NCBI GenBank assembly: GCA_914767715.1
Contig: OU612068.1
Coordinates: 31,186,001 to 31,250,000, forward strand
Direction: 5' to 3'
Origin: Membranipora membranacea
Taxonomy: Eukaryota > Bryozoa > Gymnolaemata > Cheilostomatida > Membraniporidae
DNA: 64,000 nt
The notes under the pieces were generated by a model. It saw only the letters and a program-made list of their open reading frames with translations. It was not told where the DNA came from and did no database searches. Each line of letters starts with the position of its first letter. Position 1 is the stretch's first letter. Of the stretch, positions 46,407 to 61,400 are shown piece after piece. Position numbers and translations under genes: made by a program.

Positions 46407-49400
46407 TCAGGAAGATTTAGATTTGGTAGCTGGGCTCTTCAATTTGACAGGCTCATTTTTCTCTGTGTAGAATAAGGCGTGTTTACTATAGTGAGTGATC
46501 ACTCCGTGTAAAGTCTTGAAATCGTGCTTCCCTGAAACAGAAAAAACAACAGATAAACAAAGTTTTTGACACAGAAAACTAGGCGTAATATAAAATAACT
46601 GCTACTCGTGGAGAGAGCAGGTTTGCAGAGGAATTGTTTTCTCACAAGTAAGGAGTGCGCAACTCCCAGTTCAGATAACATTTCAACCAGGCGATATGTC
46701 CAAAACTCCCTGTATACACAACTTCTTCCCCTATTTACAGTACGCAACTCTGCGCAGCAGTTTAGCAAAAGGATGAGCTGCCTCAACATTGCCAATCAAA
46801 AAAACTTTTGTTTGACAGAAGTAACAACAGAAAAAAACAGAGAATAATAATTCATCCTATGAGTTAGTAGTATACATCAAACTAACATTCAGTAATTGTA
46901 AAAAAGTTTGTCGCCTTATTTACATACCTATATAGTATAGACCACCATCCTTAGCTTCTATAGGGAAGTGCCTGGACTTACTTTCCCATCTGACTGACAG
47001 CGTTAAGTCACCGACCTGTAATAATAGAGTATACCCTATGTGAGAAAATCAGTACAGTTTTACAGTTTCAGTTTCAGTTTCAGTTTATTTTACATTCAGT
47101 ATCATTGTATGATAAAAACTAATGTTAACAGTGTAAAGAATAAAAAAAGTCTACTAGGCAAAATTATCACTTGTTCAGATAAGACATAAAAAATGGGAAA
47201 AAAGATTTGGCACGTTTTTGTGTTCGGCATACAACAGGCCTAAAAATAGTGTTTCGACGAGAGGATATTCTACTGCGTGTATTAAAGTTTACTCTACTTA
47301 AAAGTGGATGCTGTGGATCAGAGGCTATTTTGTTATAGTGTCGTTCGCCAAGAGTAAATATAAAATCACATACAGAAGAAAGCTCTAAAATAGCTAATCT
47401 ATCCTCATAGCTAAGATCCGGCAAAATAAAACGAGAAGCAGTTCTCTGAATCTTTTCGAGCTTGTTCTTATCGCCTTCAGATAAAAGGAAAAACCAAGAT
47501 GGTGAAGCGTAAGTGATAATTGATCTGATATTAGCAGTAGAAAAGTTTTTGAGCCCTTCGGTGTTTACACCTAAAATCTTTAGTTGCCGTAATAGATAAA
47601 GCCTGGAATTACAACTAGATACAATCTTATCTACATGTGAACTAAAAGTCATACGATCGTCAATGGTAACGCCTAAAAACTTGACAGAATTTGAAGGCAA
47701 AATGCTCACGTTCTAACACTTCGCTGCAGGCCTTATTCACCCATGGAAGAGCTTTTTTAACTTCTTTTCCCTGAACCAATTGAAAAAATAAATTTGTATA
47801 ATCATGGTGTGTTTTGACACCAGTTCTGTTCCATCTGCACAAGCAATAAAAGAAGAAGAAAAATTTGGTGGGTGAGATTGGTTGACAGTTGACACACCCT
47901 ATCACTATATTTAATGATTTTGTGACATTCAATTTGAGAATGTAGCTCCATCATAAAATCACTTTTATGCCTAGGCGTTCCCTGATTTCCATTCAGCAGA
48001 ATATCTGGAACCAATCACAGTATTATATTGTATAACTTTACTTCCAGATTATAATCAAAATTTTAATTTCCTCATTATAAGTTTTTTTATGCATCGTTTT
48101 TTGAAGCGTAAAACCAGGGAGTAGACAGCTGTGACGTAACTGAACCTTTTGTGCCATTTTATTAATTAATTTGCATTTCAATTCTGATGTGACAAAACTC
48201 TAACAACCTGGCCTACACACTAAAATTAGGCTAAATATAGCATGACTTGACAGTGTGGTACACCAAGAAGAGCCCATATTCTTCAATGTTTCAGAATTTC
48301 AACTTATGCAAATTTTGTTGTCTGTTTGGATAGACCTTCACCATATTCTGACAATGGACTTGCCCAGGACAGGACTGAGTGCGTTTAATGAAGATTGGAG
48401 AAGCATTAATCGCATAGTGTAAATGATTGATTGACATTTTGGTAAACGCTTTGTTGTCTTTGCCTTTCTTCCAAGGCAAAAGTCATCAATCAATTTCTTT
48501 TTTGTCGGACGAAGTCTATGACAAGCAGCTTACTACCATAGAGGAGATAAGTATTTACTGGAGGAAAGATTCACCTTTCTGCACAGTCTTAGAATATCAG
48601 TCTAGCTAAATTTTAATCACCCTCCTTGCATAATATGGACTCCCACCTGAGCTAGCCAACATTTCGTGCTTGCTTACACCCTAAACTATACTAACTAAAC
48701 TCTAGCTAACATTTACACCTCTAGGGTAGTGTCAGCAGCCACTTACCCTGTTGACACTTTCTCGGATGAGGAAGACACCGTTAGAGAAGTTAGAGAGTAG
48801 TTTTTCTGACTCTGGACGAGACATCTTGCCATGATACCATGCTTCATCCTCCATAGTAGCTGGCTTCTCAGGGGCTCCTGTGGTTGGTGGGCTACGATTC
48901 CTCGGTACTGGCTGAGGAGGTTTACGTCTGGTGGGTGGGCTGGAGCGAGGACTTGATGTACTGTGATAAGTCTCCCAGTATGCTCCGGGCACATATCCCT
49001 CCAAACCCTTCAGATTCACATACCACCATCCTTTGTGGCTGCACTATAAAATATAGAACAGAGTGATATTATTAAATCTGAGTCCATATTGTTAAATATA
49101 CGATATCTTATTTCTCCCCTCCTTAAAAAGTAAGAGTAACGGACTGAGTCCCACCGATTCGATCATTTCATGACAAACACCAAGTCTTTAGTATGGTATT
49201 TCAATAAAAATGGTCAATATAGATGTTTAAAACTAGGCTGCAGATAGATTAACAATAGCATTTACAGCGTAGTATGATCGGAAGCTATTATACACTGTAG
49301 ATAAGGGGGCAGAATGTAAACATATATATATAAATCAAATAAATATACAAATTTCTATGTACATATATATATAGCATATTTATTGTGCTAGTTAGAAAGT

Positions 49401-52400
49401 CCGGCCACTTTTTTCCAGAACCAATAAATATAAAAGGGATCACTTAAATAATGCTATAATACAAATTTTATAATGTAGCCGTACACAATGGTTCAAAATC
49501 CAGACCGTTAACAATACCCAAACAATGCCAAGTTTGCCAGATATCATCATTTTAGCCTCGCACACCAAGAATGCGGTTAAAGAGCTATTGAGATAATATC
49601 CAACAATGGATCACCGGAAGGGCTCTTGGCAAGACGAGCAACTTCAAAGTATTTTGGAAAATAATGGATCATGATTGGAGAGTTTGTTCTGAGCTCAGGA
49701 TTCTTGTGGATGCTAATGTACATACCTTAGACATGACAGTGGCGATATCTCCTTTAGTAAACATGAGCATACCGCTGATAGGAGGACCATTGTATGAAGC
49801 TATAGACTGTACACGAGAAACCATCGGCGAGTAGGACTCTACAGATCCCTCCTAATGATAAAATAAAACCAGATTTATAAGTACTGTTATAGGTGAAGGC
49901 TGCTTTCAGAGGTATGAGATCATGTGAGATGAATACTACATCATCATGCATGTATAAAACAAACTGCTGAACGGAATATTATAGCTATGTTGATGACTAT
50001 GATCAGGCATCTCAATAAGTATCTCATAATTATCAACAAAATCAGGTCAATGATAACACTTACTGACCTCTTCATCCTGGGAATCCCAAGTTAAAATGGC
50101 ATCATGGGAGTGAAAATGCAGAGAGCATTTTTTTCCTCCCAGATTCTTACAATGCCAAGTTTTGCAGTTATACAGAAGGACAGAAGCTGACTCAGTATTT
50201 TCTTGTAATCGGGTCGGTGGGGGGGGGTTGCTTTCGGGCAGGGGGGACAAGAGTCTTGGGGCTCAGACTAGATTGAGTGGCTTGTTCCACATCATAAATG
50301 ACAGAGACATAGACTTAAAGAGAAATTTCGCTATAAGTCTATGGACAGAGGTAATTAATAAATTATCATGAATATGTATATTATGTGGCGTTGTTTCCTG
50401 TGGATATTACTCAGGACTTCAGGTTATTAACGTCTTTGTCTCATCCTAACTGAACCAAAAGATGAAAATTTTTTCACAAATCTACACATACAATTCATCT
50501 GATACACATATATCTGTCACATTGATGCAAACAGAGCCCAATACTTAATAAAAAACTCAGACTCCTTACAAAGCTAGGCTCAAAACAAGGAGTTTCTTGC
50601 TTAAATGAAGCCAAAAAAACTGGTCAAAGTGCAGCCACAATAGTTTGCGGCGTTTAGCGGTTACGCAGCACATAATTACAGATCCTGTCCGCCTGCCTGA
50701 TCCGCTTATTGCTGACCATCACCAGGGGCCTGTGTGATGTGCACTGACTGCAAGCAAATCAAGGTGGGCGGCTACTTGCAAGGTAAGAATTATTGGAATG
50801 TGTGGAAACTTACTGAATTATTACCATCTATTGGTTTAGGAGCTTCTAAAGCTGGGGGAGGAGGCGGTTCTATGGACGAACGTCTGAGAAAATCTAAAAC
50901 AGAGAGAAGAGAATAAGGCTACGTATATAGCATACCATAAATCACCCTCGTTATTGTTAACATATGCCATCTAAAATCAATTTTAGACTTCAATCAACGC
51001 CCACATGAAATTTTCATTTTGCGGGGAGAAAAGTTAAAGTAACATCTCCTTTTTCATCGGAATGTCATTTCTCCCTTTCCACAATGGCCAGAAGAATGAT
51101 CAGAAGAAAAAATAATAGTCAAGGAATGTCTCAATGACACAATTTAAAAAGTTCTTATCGATTCGAAAAAATTAAAAAAAACCAACATTGATTATGGCGA
51201 CAGGCTAGATAGACAAAGCTAGCCTTTTCGAGCGGCTTCCTTTTTGTCCCAAAACAAGAAAGTAGCTGCTTGACAAGGCTAAGGCAAAGTCATAAGTTGT
51301 GAACAGAACAGATGATTGAAATAGAGTGTGCACCTGTCAAGGCCAGAAACTGGCCCCACCAGTCAGTTTATGGTTGCACCTGCTGTCCCTTTTCTTCCGC
51401 CTATACAAATGCATTATCAGGAAGTCCAATGATAATGACATCAATCAGGTTAATTTACAATTTACTCATTACAGCCCCATTTTTTCACTGTAGATCATTC
51501 CTTGTTATTTTCTCATACTATATTCACATTTGTACCCAGCCAAGCTGAGCGTGGCTATCATGTCTACCATATCATTAATCCGAGTTACAAACAGCAAGAC
51601 ATGCAAATCGTTCCATTTTCACTGATGAATGTGATAGCATGCTTCCCCAACGCTGATCATAACACACATATGTCGATACAGCTGTGGCTAAGAACAAACC
51701 ATGGAGTTTGGTATCTAGCCTAGAGAGAGAAGCAGTTATAGTCTAAAGTCCCTCACCGTAATCAGTATTTAAATCAAGTGTTTTCATAAAATGTAAAAAG
51801 AGTAAACAAAGCTAACATCCAAGGCAGAGACATGAAATGCAACACGGAAACAGTAATATAAAGAGAACAGAGTGATCTACAGTGTTCAATGATTTTTGAC
51901 AGGTTAATGTTGTCTAGAGGGGTAGAGGTTGAAAGTCTAGTGCTTTTACAGGTTGAAATGTGAATCAAAGATAGGGAAAGAATTGGTGTGTTCTTTGAAG
52001 ATTTCTGAGTGGAAAACAGCAGAAACTACTCTTTCAAATTTATACACTCACATCTTGGGACGCCTAGAAGATCCTTTTCTAAAAGTGCAAGAAATCATGC
52101 CAAGTCATAGACAAGATCTAACTGGCGATAATTAAATATGTCTAGCTATACAAGATTAATTTCTTGTACTCATTTGTACTTTTTTGGAAAGATTACTCAG
52201 AGGTGATTAAAAACAAGGGGTGTAAACCTAACCGGAAACGCTGAAAGTGGAGCCACACATTTGAGATGGCTCAAACTAGTATAGGGCGGCAAGAGATTTA
52301 TAATTCACTCCGAGTTACTTAATTTCACAAATGTGATACAAAGTAGATATTAAAGAGTGAAATTCTCATTTTCTGTGATGTGTTTAGGACCCTCCTAAGG

Positions 52401-55400
52401 AAACTGCAATTCCTATGGTGGATTATGAGATAAATGGCCAATTAAGGAGATTTTTCAGCTGGTTTGTCAGAGATCCCAATTTTAACTAAGCCCATCTCTG
52501 TCTGAAACAAATATAGTTTTCTATTGCGGAGCTTTTGAATATCAATATCAGACATCAGATCAACAGCTTGTGACGTTTATTAAATCTACTGATTCTGAGA
52601 ATTTGCAGAAATCTACTGCTCTAACAAAGCTCAGCATTGCCAGATAGCAGAGAGGCCAGCAGACAGATCTTGAAATGAATGACTCAATAAGGTTTACTAC
52701 TGCAACTAAAGAGACCTCGAATCAAACATGCAGGCGGAATTCCTATACACCCTGAGCAGTCTGAGCTCTAGTCTGAGCCTCTAGTCTGAGCAGTCTGATT
52801 ATCCTATGAAATTATTTTTTTAAATCCAGCGACCAAAGGTGCTGTTTATGAAATGGATAGAAAAGTCCATGATAGAGAAAATGGTTGGGTTGATTTGAGC
52901 CTGAATTGATTTGAGTCTTGATCGATTGTTGTTCTTGATTGATTTGAGTCTGGTTGAATTGAGTCAGAGTTGACTTATATTGGGGTTGATTTGAGCCAGG
53001 GTTGATCGCATGCCACAGAAATGGCTTTGAGCAGAGCACACTACTAAGTACTTACGATTCCTATATTCCCGATTTCGTCTTATGATGACAGGGTTTTGTT
53101 GATCTGCAAGCATTGCCCATAGGTGATCAAGCAAGGTATAATTTAATACTGAACAACACAGCATGACAAAGAAGATAAGCCCTATGGTAGAAGTTCAATC
53201 AGGTGTACGCAAAATAAACATGCATGAGAAGTAGTACCTAACAAATCTACAGTAAAATGCTCGCTGATGCAGACTGCATAACATATAGGAGTGTGATGTA
53301 TGTATGGATGTATGTACTGACCCTCCCAAAGATAATGAAGTTGGAAAACTCAAAACTAAGAAATCCACTGATATCGCTCACAGCATAGGAGTGCAAGACA
53401 GGCTATAGTATTGCCGATGCATTGCAGACAGATCGTTTTTCTCATATATGTCTCAATTTGTTTCAGATTCGCCATAAAAGGTTCATGCTACATTTAAAAC
53501 TCATCCCTTCTTACCAATGCGTCAGCTGATCTCAGCTATTCTTAAAAAATAATTGAGTTTTCTATTTCTATTGTTCAATCCAGAGTCTGACTCTTACCTG
53601 GATCTGTGTTGTTGTTGACCGTTGTTGTTGGTTGAGGTGAAGAGGATTTGTTAACATTCATATAATGACTAGAGAGGTTTTGTTGTGTTGAGCCGGTTAG
53701 ACTTGCAGGAGGGTTAATACTGTGATTCTCATAGTTGTGTTGTGGTTCAGCTGGCCTCTGTCGTGGCTTTATAGGTAATGGAGACTCCCGATCCTGTTTG
53801 GAAAAAAAACAACAGAGATGACATTGTATGTATGGTCAAGAAGTATGACACAAAAAGTGGTTTATTGCTGTGTCAATAAAGTTAGATTCAGAGCTTTAGG
53901 TGGTGAAAGTGATGGGCGATTGGTTTCTTGCTTTGAGAATAAAAACAAACTTGACATTGTATAAATTAAATACCAACATGGGTGATTCACCAAAATACCC
54001 AGCTGTAACCAATCCATAATGTCTGATGGAAACTATAGCTGGTTAAGTGATATTGGATATTGAAATACTGGTTGAAAAAAGTTGATTTTCAGCAACCTTT
54101 CATATGAAACTTATCTGAATGTAGAAATCAGAGGAGGTCTATAACAAGATGAGCCACTTACCAAAGTACTACAGTTAGGTGGGACAGGTGGAGGACTCGG
54201 TGTGTTTCTACCACCAGTCTGAGTTTTTTCTGGTTCCTCTATTTTTATTGTCGTAGGCTGTAATGGCTGCTTCTTCATGGCTTTACCACGCTCAGGTTTC
54301 TTACCACTCAAAGAAACATCTTCTGCCTAGAAATGATAAAAGTACAAGGTAACTCTGCCAGTCTCTTAAAATGGATAACATGTCCAACCAAGAATTCTCC
54401 CCTATACCGCCACAGAACATAGCTTTGCTACTTCATAATGAAAGGAATCCTGCCAATCACCTCTCAGTATATGTCTCTGTTATAAGTGCTACTCCTGTCC
54501 CTCATATGTCATAGCAGGAATATCCTTGCCTCCTGGTATTTGATGGTTTTGGGCGTTGAACTCTGTTTGAGCCTTACTATGACTCATACAAAGTACAGAA
54601 GGAATACTTTTATAACAGAGACTTACACTGAGAGGTGAGAGGTGGCAGGATTCTTTATCATTGTAACGTAAAGTCCCAGCTGCAGTCTGCTCCCTGTCAG
54701 GAAGTGAGGCTCAGAACTGGTGCCAGAGGTATGTGAGGAAACAAAAACGCCCTGAGGATTTATGGATTCAGATATATCTCACTGATTCATTCATTTTATT
54801 AAAAAAACAACAACAAAGTTGATACATGCTAATTAACCAAACTGTCAACATTTATGTATTGTTGTATGGGTTCTCCTAGCTCCCTAGTTCTGCATGTATC
54901 TTAGTCAGTGTCCCCCTTGGGCTTCTCTTCTCCTCGTCCACGTTTATTCTAATCTCCCTTCTTGCGCATCCGGATATCATCCGAGTCTGCGTCCTTTGCT
55001 AATCTCTTTCACCTGCTGTCTAGATCCCTTATGCTAATATCCAGTTCCACCACAATATTGACAAAGTAATTAAGTTATTTCCCTAAAGTTCTGACATCTT
55101 TTACACATTCAAGGTTATTTAAAACATGGCCCAATCAGTCATTACTCAAAACTGAGAATATTGTCAGTAAGTCACCACATAGGCCTACTCAAACATTTAA
55201 GTTATCAGTCAAGTTGGACAGTGAGGGTTACCTGTGGGGCTGTTTCCTCTGGTTTAGGACGTAGATTTTTTGGTATGATCTGTGTATATATGATTGTATC
55301 CTGTTTTTTACTTGCTGGTGGGACAGTCTGAGGCTTAGTCAGTCTGTAAATATATAAATATACAGATAATTGAATTAGAGATCTTGGCCTGACTATAGGG

Positions 55401-58400
55401 GTGACTTTAGAGAAGGCTAGTGTAGTCGTTCGGACTTGGTTGAAGGACATCATCCGATTTTTATCTTTTAGGGATACCATATTGTTAGTTCGGTGCTCCT
55501 TTAGAGTATAAATTTCAGCAAATTGGAAAGATGAAATATGATAGGCATTGTTGTCACCAAGGCTGAATAAACATTCAAGGAGTATGAATAAGTAATCTGA
55601 AAATTAATAAGGTAATGACAGCCCACATAACTCAGCTCGAAAACATTAGTTCAAAAGGTTCACTTCCACCCGTTCTTCCTGGACCCCCCCCCTCTGCAAA
55701 TACATTAATCTGCCCAATCTCTCTTATGTGAAACCACAAACCCTTCCCTTAATCCATCAACTCAATCATTGGAAATTAAATAACGTAAGCAAAACTATTT
55801 TGATGACTGTTCGATGATTTAATCGCACAAATATAGGATACTAAGATTCATTAATAGCATTCATCATGCATCGTAATCAGGTAAACTGATAACAGAGTCA
55901 TAAAATACCATGGCAACTCAGGAAGAGATTCTCTCCACAAAGAAAGGCCCAGATAATGAAGGGGGATCTGAAGGAGTATCCCTGTATTATGTTATCGATT
56001 AATGTGTGCAATCATCAGCATGGCTAAGAAAATTTTTAACATGGCTCAAATCTTACTTCGGTTTTTCTGCTTCTTCATCAAAGACTAGTTCGGCATAGTT
56101 GATAGTCCTGACCGGTTGCACCTTTTCGTTGGTATTATTAGCCGGTACAATCCGCCGGTTGGCCATATGACTTTCCTGTAGTTCGTCTATAGATGCGTAT
56201 CCAGACTCTGAGATGACAGTAGGAGGTTCTTTCTTTACCCACTCTGAGACGTGTTCATTTACTGAGGACTTTGTAGATGTCGTGCTGCCACAATCTGGTG
56301 CCTTACGCTGCCTATAACAGAGAGCACTATAATCAGCTCACACTACTACAATCTATATCTTATCAACCATGAAACAGATGTTCATCAATGAATCTGATAT
56401 CTGAGTGATTTAACACATCAATTACGTCCAAAATGTGGTTGAGATATCCCGGGTCATGCTGAATAAATATCAAATTTTAAAAGCATAAGTGGTATTTATT
56501 TAATGCAAGTCTCAGTTCCTAATCCGAACGATGGCAATATACTGTATCCAATCCACTAGTATATAGAATATTACATTAGCGCCAGCGGCAGTGATACAAG
56601 TTGGTAGTATCTACTGTCTTCCCCCTCTAGTGAACTGAGTCCATGGTGACTAAATATGATATGGTTACAAACCCTCACTGGTGAAAGCTATGAATAAACT
56701 AAACTTGATCAATGATATTTGTTAGACATATTATTTATATGCCAATTTCAAGGTTTTGGCAAACCTACATAGGGAAACTACCTACACAGCTATAAATTAT
56801 CAAACTTTAATTAAAATCATAATAACACAAACATTCAAGAGTTACAACAAACCACAATGCCTGTACACAAATTTGGTTGTTGATGAAGGCTGGCAAACAC
56901 AACCAATGAATCAGCTAGTAAGAATGACCGGAACCACAGTCCTGTGTCTCTTCATACCACACACAGTACTATGGTACATGGATGTGAATGTGTTCATGCG
57001 ATAAATGGATTAAAACTCAAATCTCATTAAATCAAACCAAAATAGACTTCAGATGGTAAAATGTCAAATAACAACAATTGAGTTGCCAGTTTTCAAAACC
57101 TTTCATCCAAAACTTCCAGCAGTGAAGACGAACAGGAAGTCAAAGCCACAGTCAAACAAAGCCCAGTTATCTAAAACTAAATCTGATCTAACTAACTTTA
57201 CTACAACCGGACATTATATAGATTTTAATTTTGTTGTGTTTCGATGCGATAATCTTACTGATTGTTTTGAAATCTACGACGGAATGCTTGTATCCTTGCT
57301 ACTACCGATATCTCCATAGCAGGTGCTATCCAGTAACCAGTAGTTATCTTCTATAATTCCAACAATTTTATGTTCAGATCTGATCTCTTGCCCGGAGCTG
57401 TGATAAGTGTGCTCAGTATACCCACTACACCTTCACTGCTGATCTGAGCTTATAATACGCTAGGCTTAGTGACAGTATACCAACTCTCTGGTAGGCAGGT
57501 CTGAGAGGTTATGACTAATGATAGCCTATCATAGAAGCCCACCAGGTCTGAGCTGAGACACACCAGGCTTCTCACATCACTGGCTGACTGACGGCTTCAC
57601 GCTTCGCGGCTGATTCTATAGGCTCAGTCATTAAAATAATCTTGCTCTCAAAAAACTGATTCAACAGCATAAGAAAAAGTGATTAAATATTGAGGAAATG
57701 AGGCAGATTGAAAGCATGGTTGTGAATCACCGAATCTCATGAATTAAGTATTATAAATACATGCTAAGTCAGGAATGGTGACATTCCAATATAATAAGTA
57801 ATGAAATTCAAGGAAGCGTACCTTTTAAAAAACTGTTGTAAGCTGTTAGCAATGCAAGCGATTGCTGACTTCATTGTTCTACAATATGTGTTTTTCTTTT
57901 TTATTGTGAGGCTTTAGAACTTTAGTAGTAATACCTTATTGTGTGTAATGTTACAAATAATTGAGTTGACACCAGTTTCTATGAATCATTCTCTGACAAA
58001 TTTTATGATCTCTATTATGCATTATCTAGCCTAATTATCATTATCATCTCAGTCTTACAAACAGAAAATACCCGAAATCGCAATCGGTTGCTATAATATT
58101 CCCTAGGACCCCATCATCATGGTCACATTTCAGTTAAGGGCAGAGTGGGTGGGGGGCACTCTCAATATGTTTCTGCATCTGTATGTATACCCATATGAGC
58201 ACTGGAGTGGCCTTTGTGTAGACATATTTATTTAACTTTTACGGGGTTCATAAAACCTTATTGCAGAACACCAAGCTCGACCAGATATTGCTTGGTTCCA
58301 TATCCATTGCACATACATTAGAGCATGGGGTGTTGTTCTCCATATGGGCACAATCATTAACAACCTGTTGAATTCCATCTCGCTCTAATCAAACCACTGG

Positions 58401-61400
58401 AAGGTAAAAGTATGAACTACGAGACAAGAGCAAATTCACTGATGAGCTCTTGGAAGCTGTTACCTGTACCGCGTATACAAGGTATGAACAGTACTTTGTA
58501 TGCCAAAATATAAATGTAGTCAGAACTGTGAGAACCTCTACAATCTTTTCATGCAACTGTGCTGCTGAGAACATAGTCATCATCCAAAATACCTGAGTGA
58601 GATAAAAATCTCATCTAATGAACCTTTAGCAACTCGTCCAAAACTACTATATGTGATATCACTGAGAGAAAGGCTACCATCAGTTTACTAGCTGGATGCA
58701 TAACAAACCTTGGCAGTCAATTTTGTAAACTTCTGTGGGTAAATTAACATGGCTGTATGCAGCAAAAGGCTTGGCTCTGATGAGCTTGTCAAAACCAAAA
58801 CATTGGCTAGGCTGCGAGCTTATTGAGAAACAACCAAACGATGGGAGTGCCAGCCTGCCAGGTTACTGAGCCACTTTAATCCTCAGAGTTGTAAGACCTG
58901 ATAATTATCATTCTCTGTTAGATGTGACATAAAATATCCGCCCTTCTGCACCCAGATACGATTAATCCAATATGATGACATAGCAACAATAAGACACAAA
59001 TAGGTGAGAATCTCAGCGGAACTGTGTTAAGTTTACTCACAGTCGTGGTGGTGGCTTCCTGGCGTAGAGAGAGTTATTTCTCATAAAGAGCTCACTAGTC
59101 CTGGCGCTGTGAGCAGTCAGTTGTAAATGTACTGCTGGTACTAATCCCGTTTTACCATTACACCTAAAATCATTGACAGGAGTGAGGGTTACACTTTAGA
59201 CACTATGACTGAGCTGTGGTTGTAGGCGTATTGATGTGATTGGGATGTTTATCAGAGAGAGGTCATGCAGAGGTTGTGATGTACTCATCAAGGGGTAGAT
59301 TAGTAATACATTCCACCAACCGTATCCGTATCCATGGGCAGGCGTCTCTATAGAGATTAAATTACTGCTAGTGTTGAAATACTCATTTATAATCCTGCTT
59401 CTAATTTATAACAATGATAGAACCCACAATCTAGCCTTATTACTGAGTATCTAGTTGATCCTTGTATTCTAAGCCCTTCCTGTCTATCTCAAGAGGAGTC
59501 TCAGGCTGATGTGGTGCATGTTATTAACTTAAAATTTCTCTGCAGTGATCCCAATTTTCCCAATCATGCAAATGATACATCTCGTGATATGCTTATTTAT
59601 TCAAAATTTCAGTGAAAGGTAGTGATTACACCCAAATACATCTAAAAATAATTTGAAGTTACTGTATACAACACAGCAACAATGAATGGAGCTTGGTGAC
59701 CGTGAAGTATGAATGCAACCTATGATGCTATGGAGCTGTGCCATACAAATGTTGCATGTTTAAATTTAAGGACGCCTGCTCAGAGGACAGACAATGTAGT
59801 TAATCTCGGTGCATCTGTACGGATTGAGGTGCGGTTCAGATGCCAGTATTCTTATGTCTCTCAGTTTAGTCATCAGAAAAAGGGTTTAAGGAAAAGTTTG
59901 TTTTTTGAGGCGACTCTCACATCTCGACCTCCCAGTGACTCATTGATTTAAATTTGTATAGAAATCAATGAGAAAAATGATCAGCAAAGGATCACCAAAG
60001 GTTTTAAAATGATTTCAATATCGTTCAGTTTTCAAAAATAGAGTGAAAGGAAAAGCTGGCTGTCCCTTTGACGTTAATAGCTCATTTAAAGACCTCACGT
60101 CTCAGAACCCTAATGATTCAGCAAATTGAATTGAAATTGTAGAGAAGAACAGTACACAGCTGATATCGGAGGCTCAAAATAAACCTATTGTGGAAAGAAA
60201 TATGTAAGTTAAACATAATGAAACCTACAGAAAAGAACAAGTATTGTTGACAAAAGTAATTTGACAGATCCAGGCAGGCAGGCAGGCTATAAAGTAGATG
60301 TTATAATAGATTGTATCACAGGATGTCAGCGTGATTATATCGATATACCATACCACAAAGTGGATTGTCAGATTTTCCAGGGGGCTACATTTGTGTTGAG
60401 AGGAGACTTGATAACCACATCATCAAACTGGTTTATCAAGGACGAGGATCACTGATGTTCCAGAAAGCGTCTGAGGACCTACCTTTCCAAAAAACGCTTT
60501 GTGGCATGAATCTCTCTTTTCCCTTTTTCCGGTATAGGTGAGGTTCACAGGAACATTTCATATTCAGTTTTACAAATTTTACTAAATCCTTTCTCATCCT
60601 TGCTGGCAATTTTGAGTAAATTCCCAACCGACTGGTTTCTAAAGCATCATTAAATGATATAAATAGCTCTGTTTTTGATGACCATTTACTATACCATACA
60701 GTGTTTTCTTTGGTTACATTCTTATGAAACAATCCGGATCTAGGGGAAGAATTTGTGTGGGCGATCGAAACCAGGATTATTACACAAGTAGGAACAGAGA
60801 GAAAGACAAACTCCAACACAAGAAACAATGATGGTGAGAGAAAAATAGGATATACTTTAATTAGCCTTTTAATTGCCTCAAGCCTTTCAATATATCCAAA
60901 CGTCATGTTCTGAGTGACATCACAATTATTGTTATTGATTGCTTTCCTGACATGATTTTGATAAATATTTTAAGATCACTTTTCAATGTGTGTTTCTGCT
61001 CAGCACAAAGAACACAATGAGGTATGCAACCCATCACTTTGTCAGAAATACAACGATACTCTGGACTATTGATCTACATCTATTTAAAACATTCCATGAC
61101 ATCACCAACTGAAATTTTTAAAATGTTTCTTTGACTGACACCATCTTGGCATCGATATTTCGGCTGAACCTAGTAGATAATGACATTTGTGTGGTATATG
61201 TCATAAATTAGGTGGGTGAACAGATATATATTGACACCCTGGATATCTTTAGCTTTTAATATTACATCATAAAAGGCCACCACTGGGTGAGATTGAACTT
61301 TGAGCTTTTTCAGGTTTTGATTTGGTAGTATATTAAAAAAAATATTTGCAGTGAGTGGATCTCCTAGAAGGTACAAGCCATTGGTCATAAAAGCAAACAG

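Noticed and set aside
52740-52800. CTCTAGTCTGAGC duplication
   Set aside because: Only two short units; low-complexity noise.
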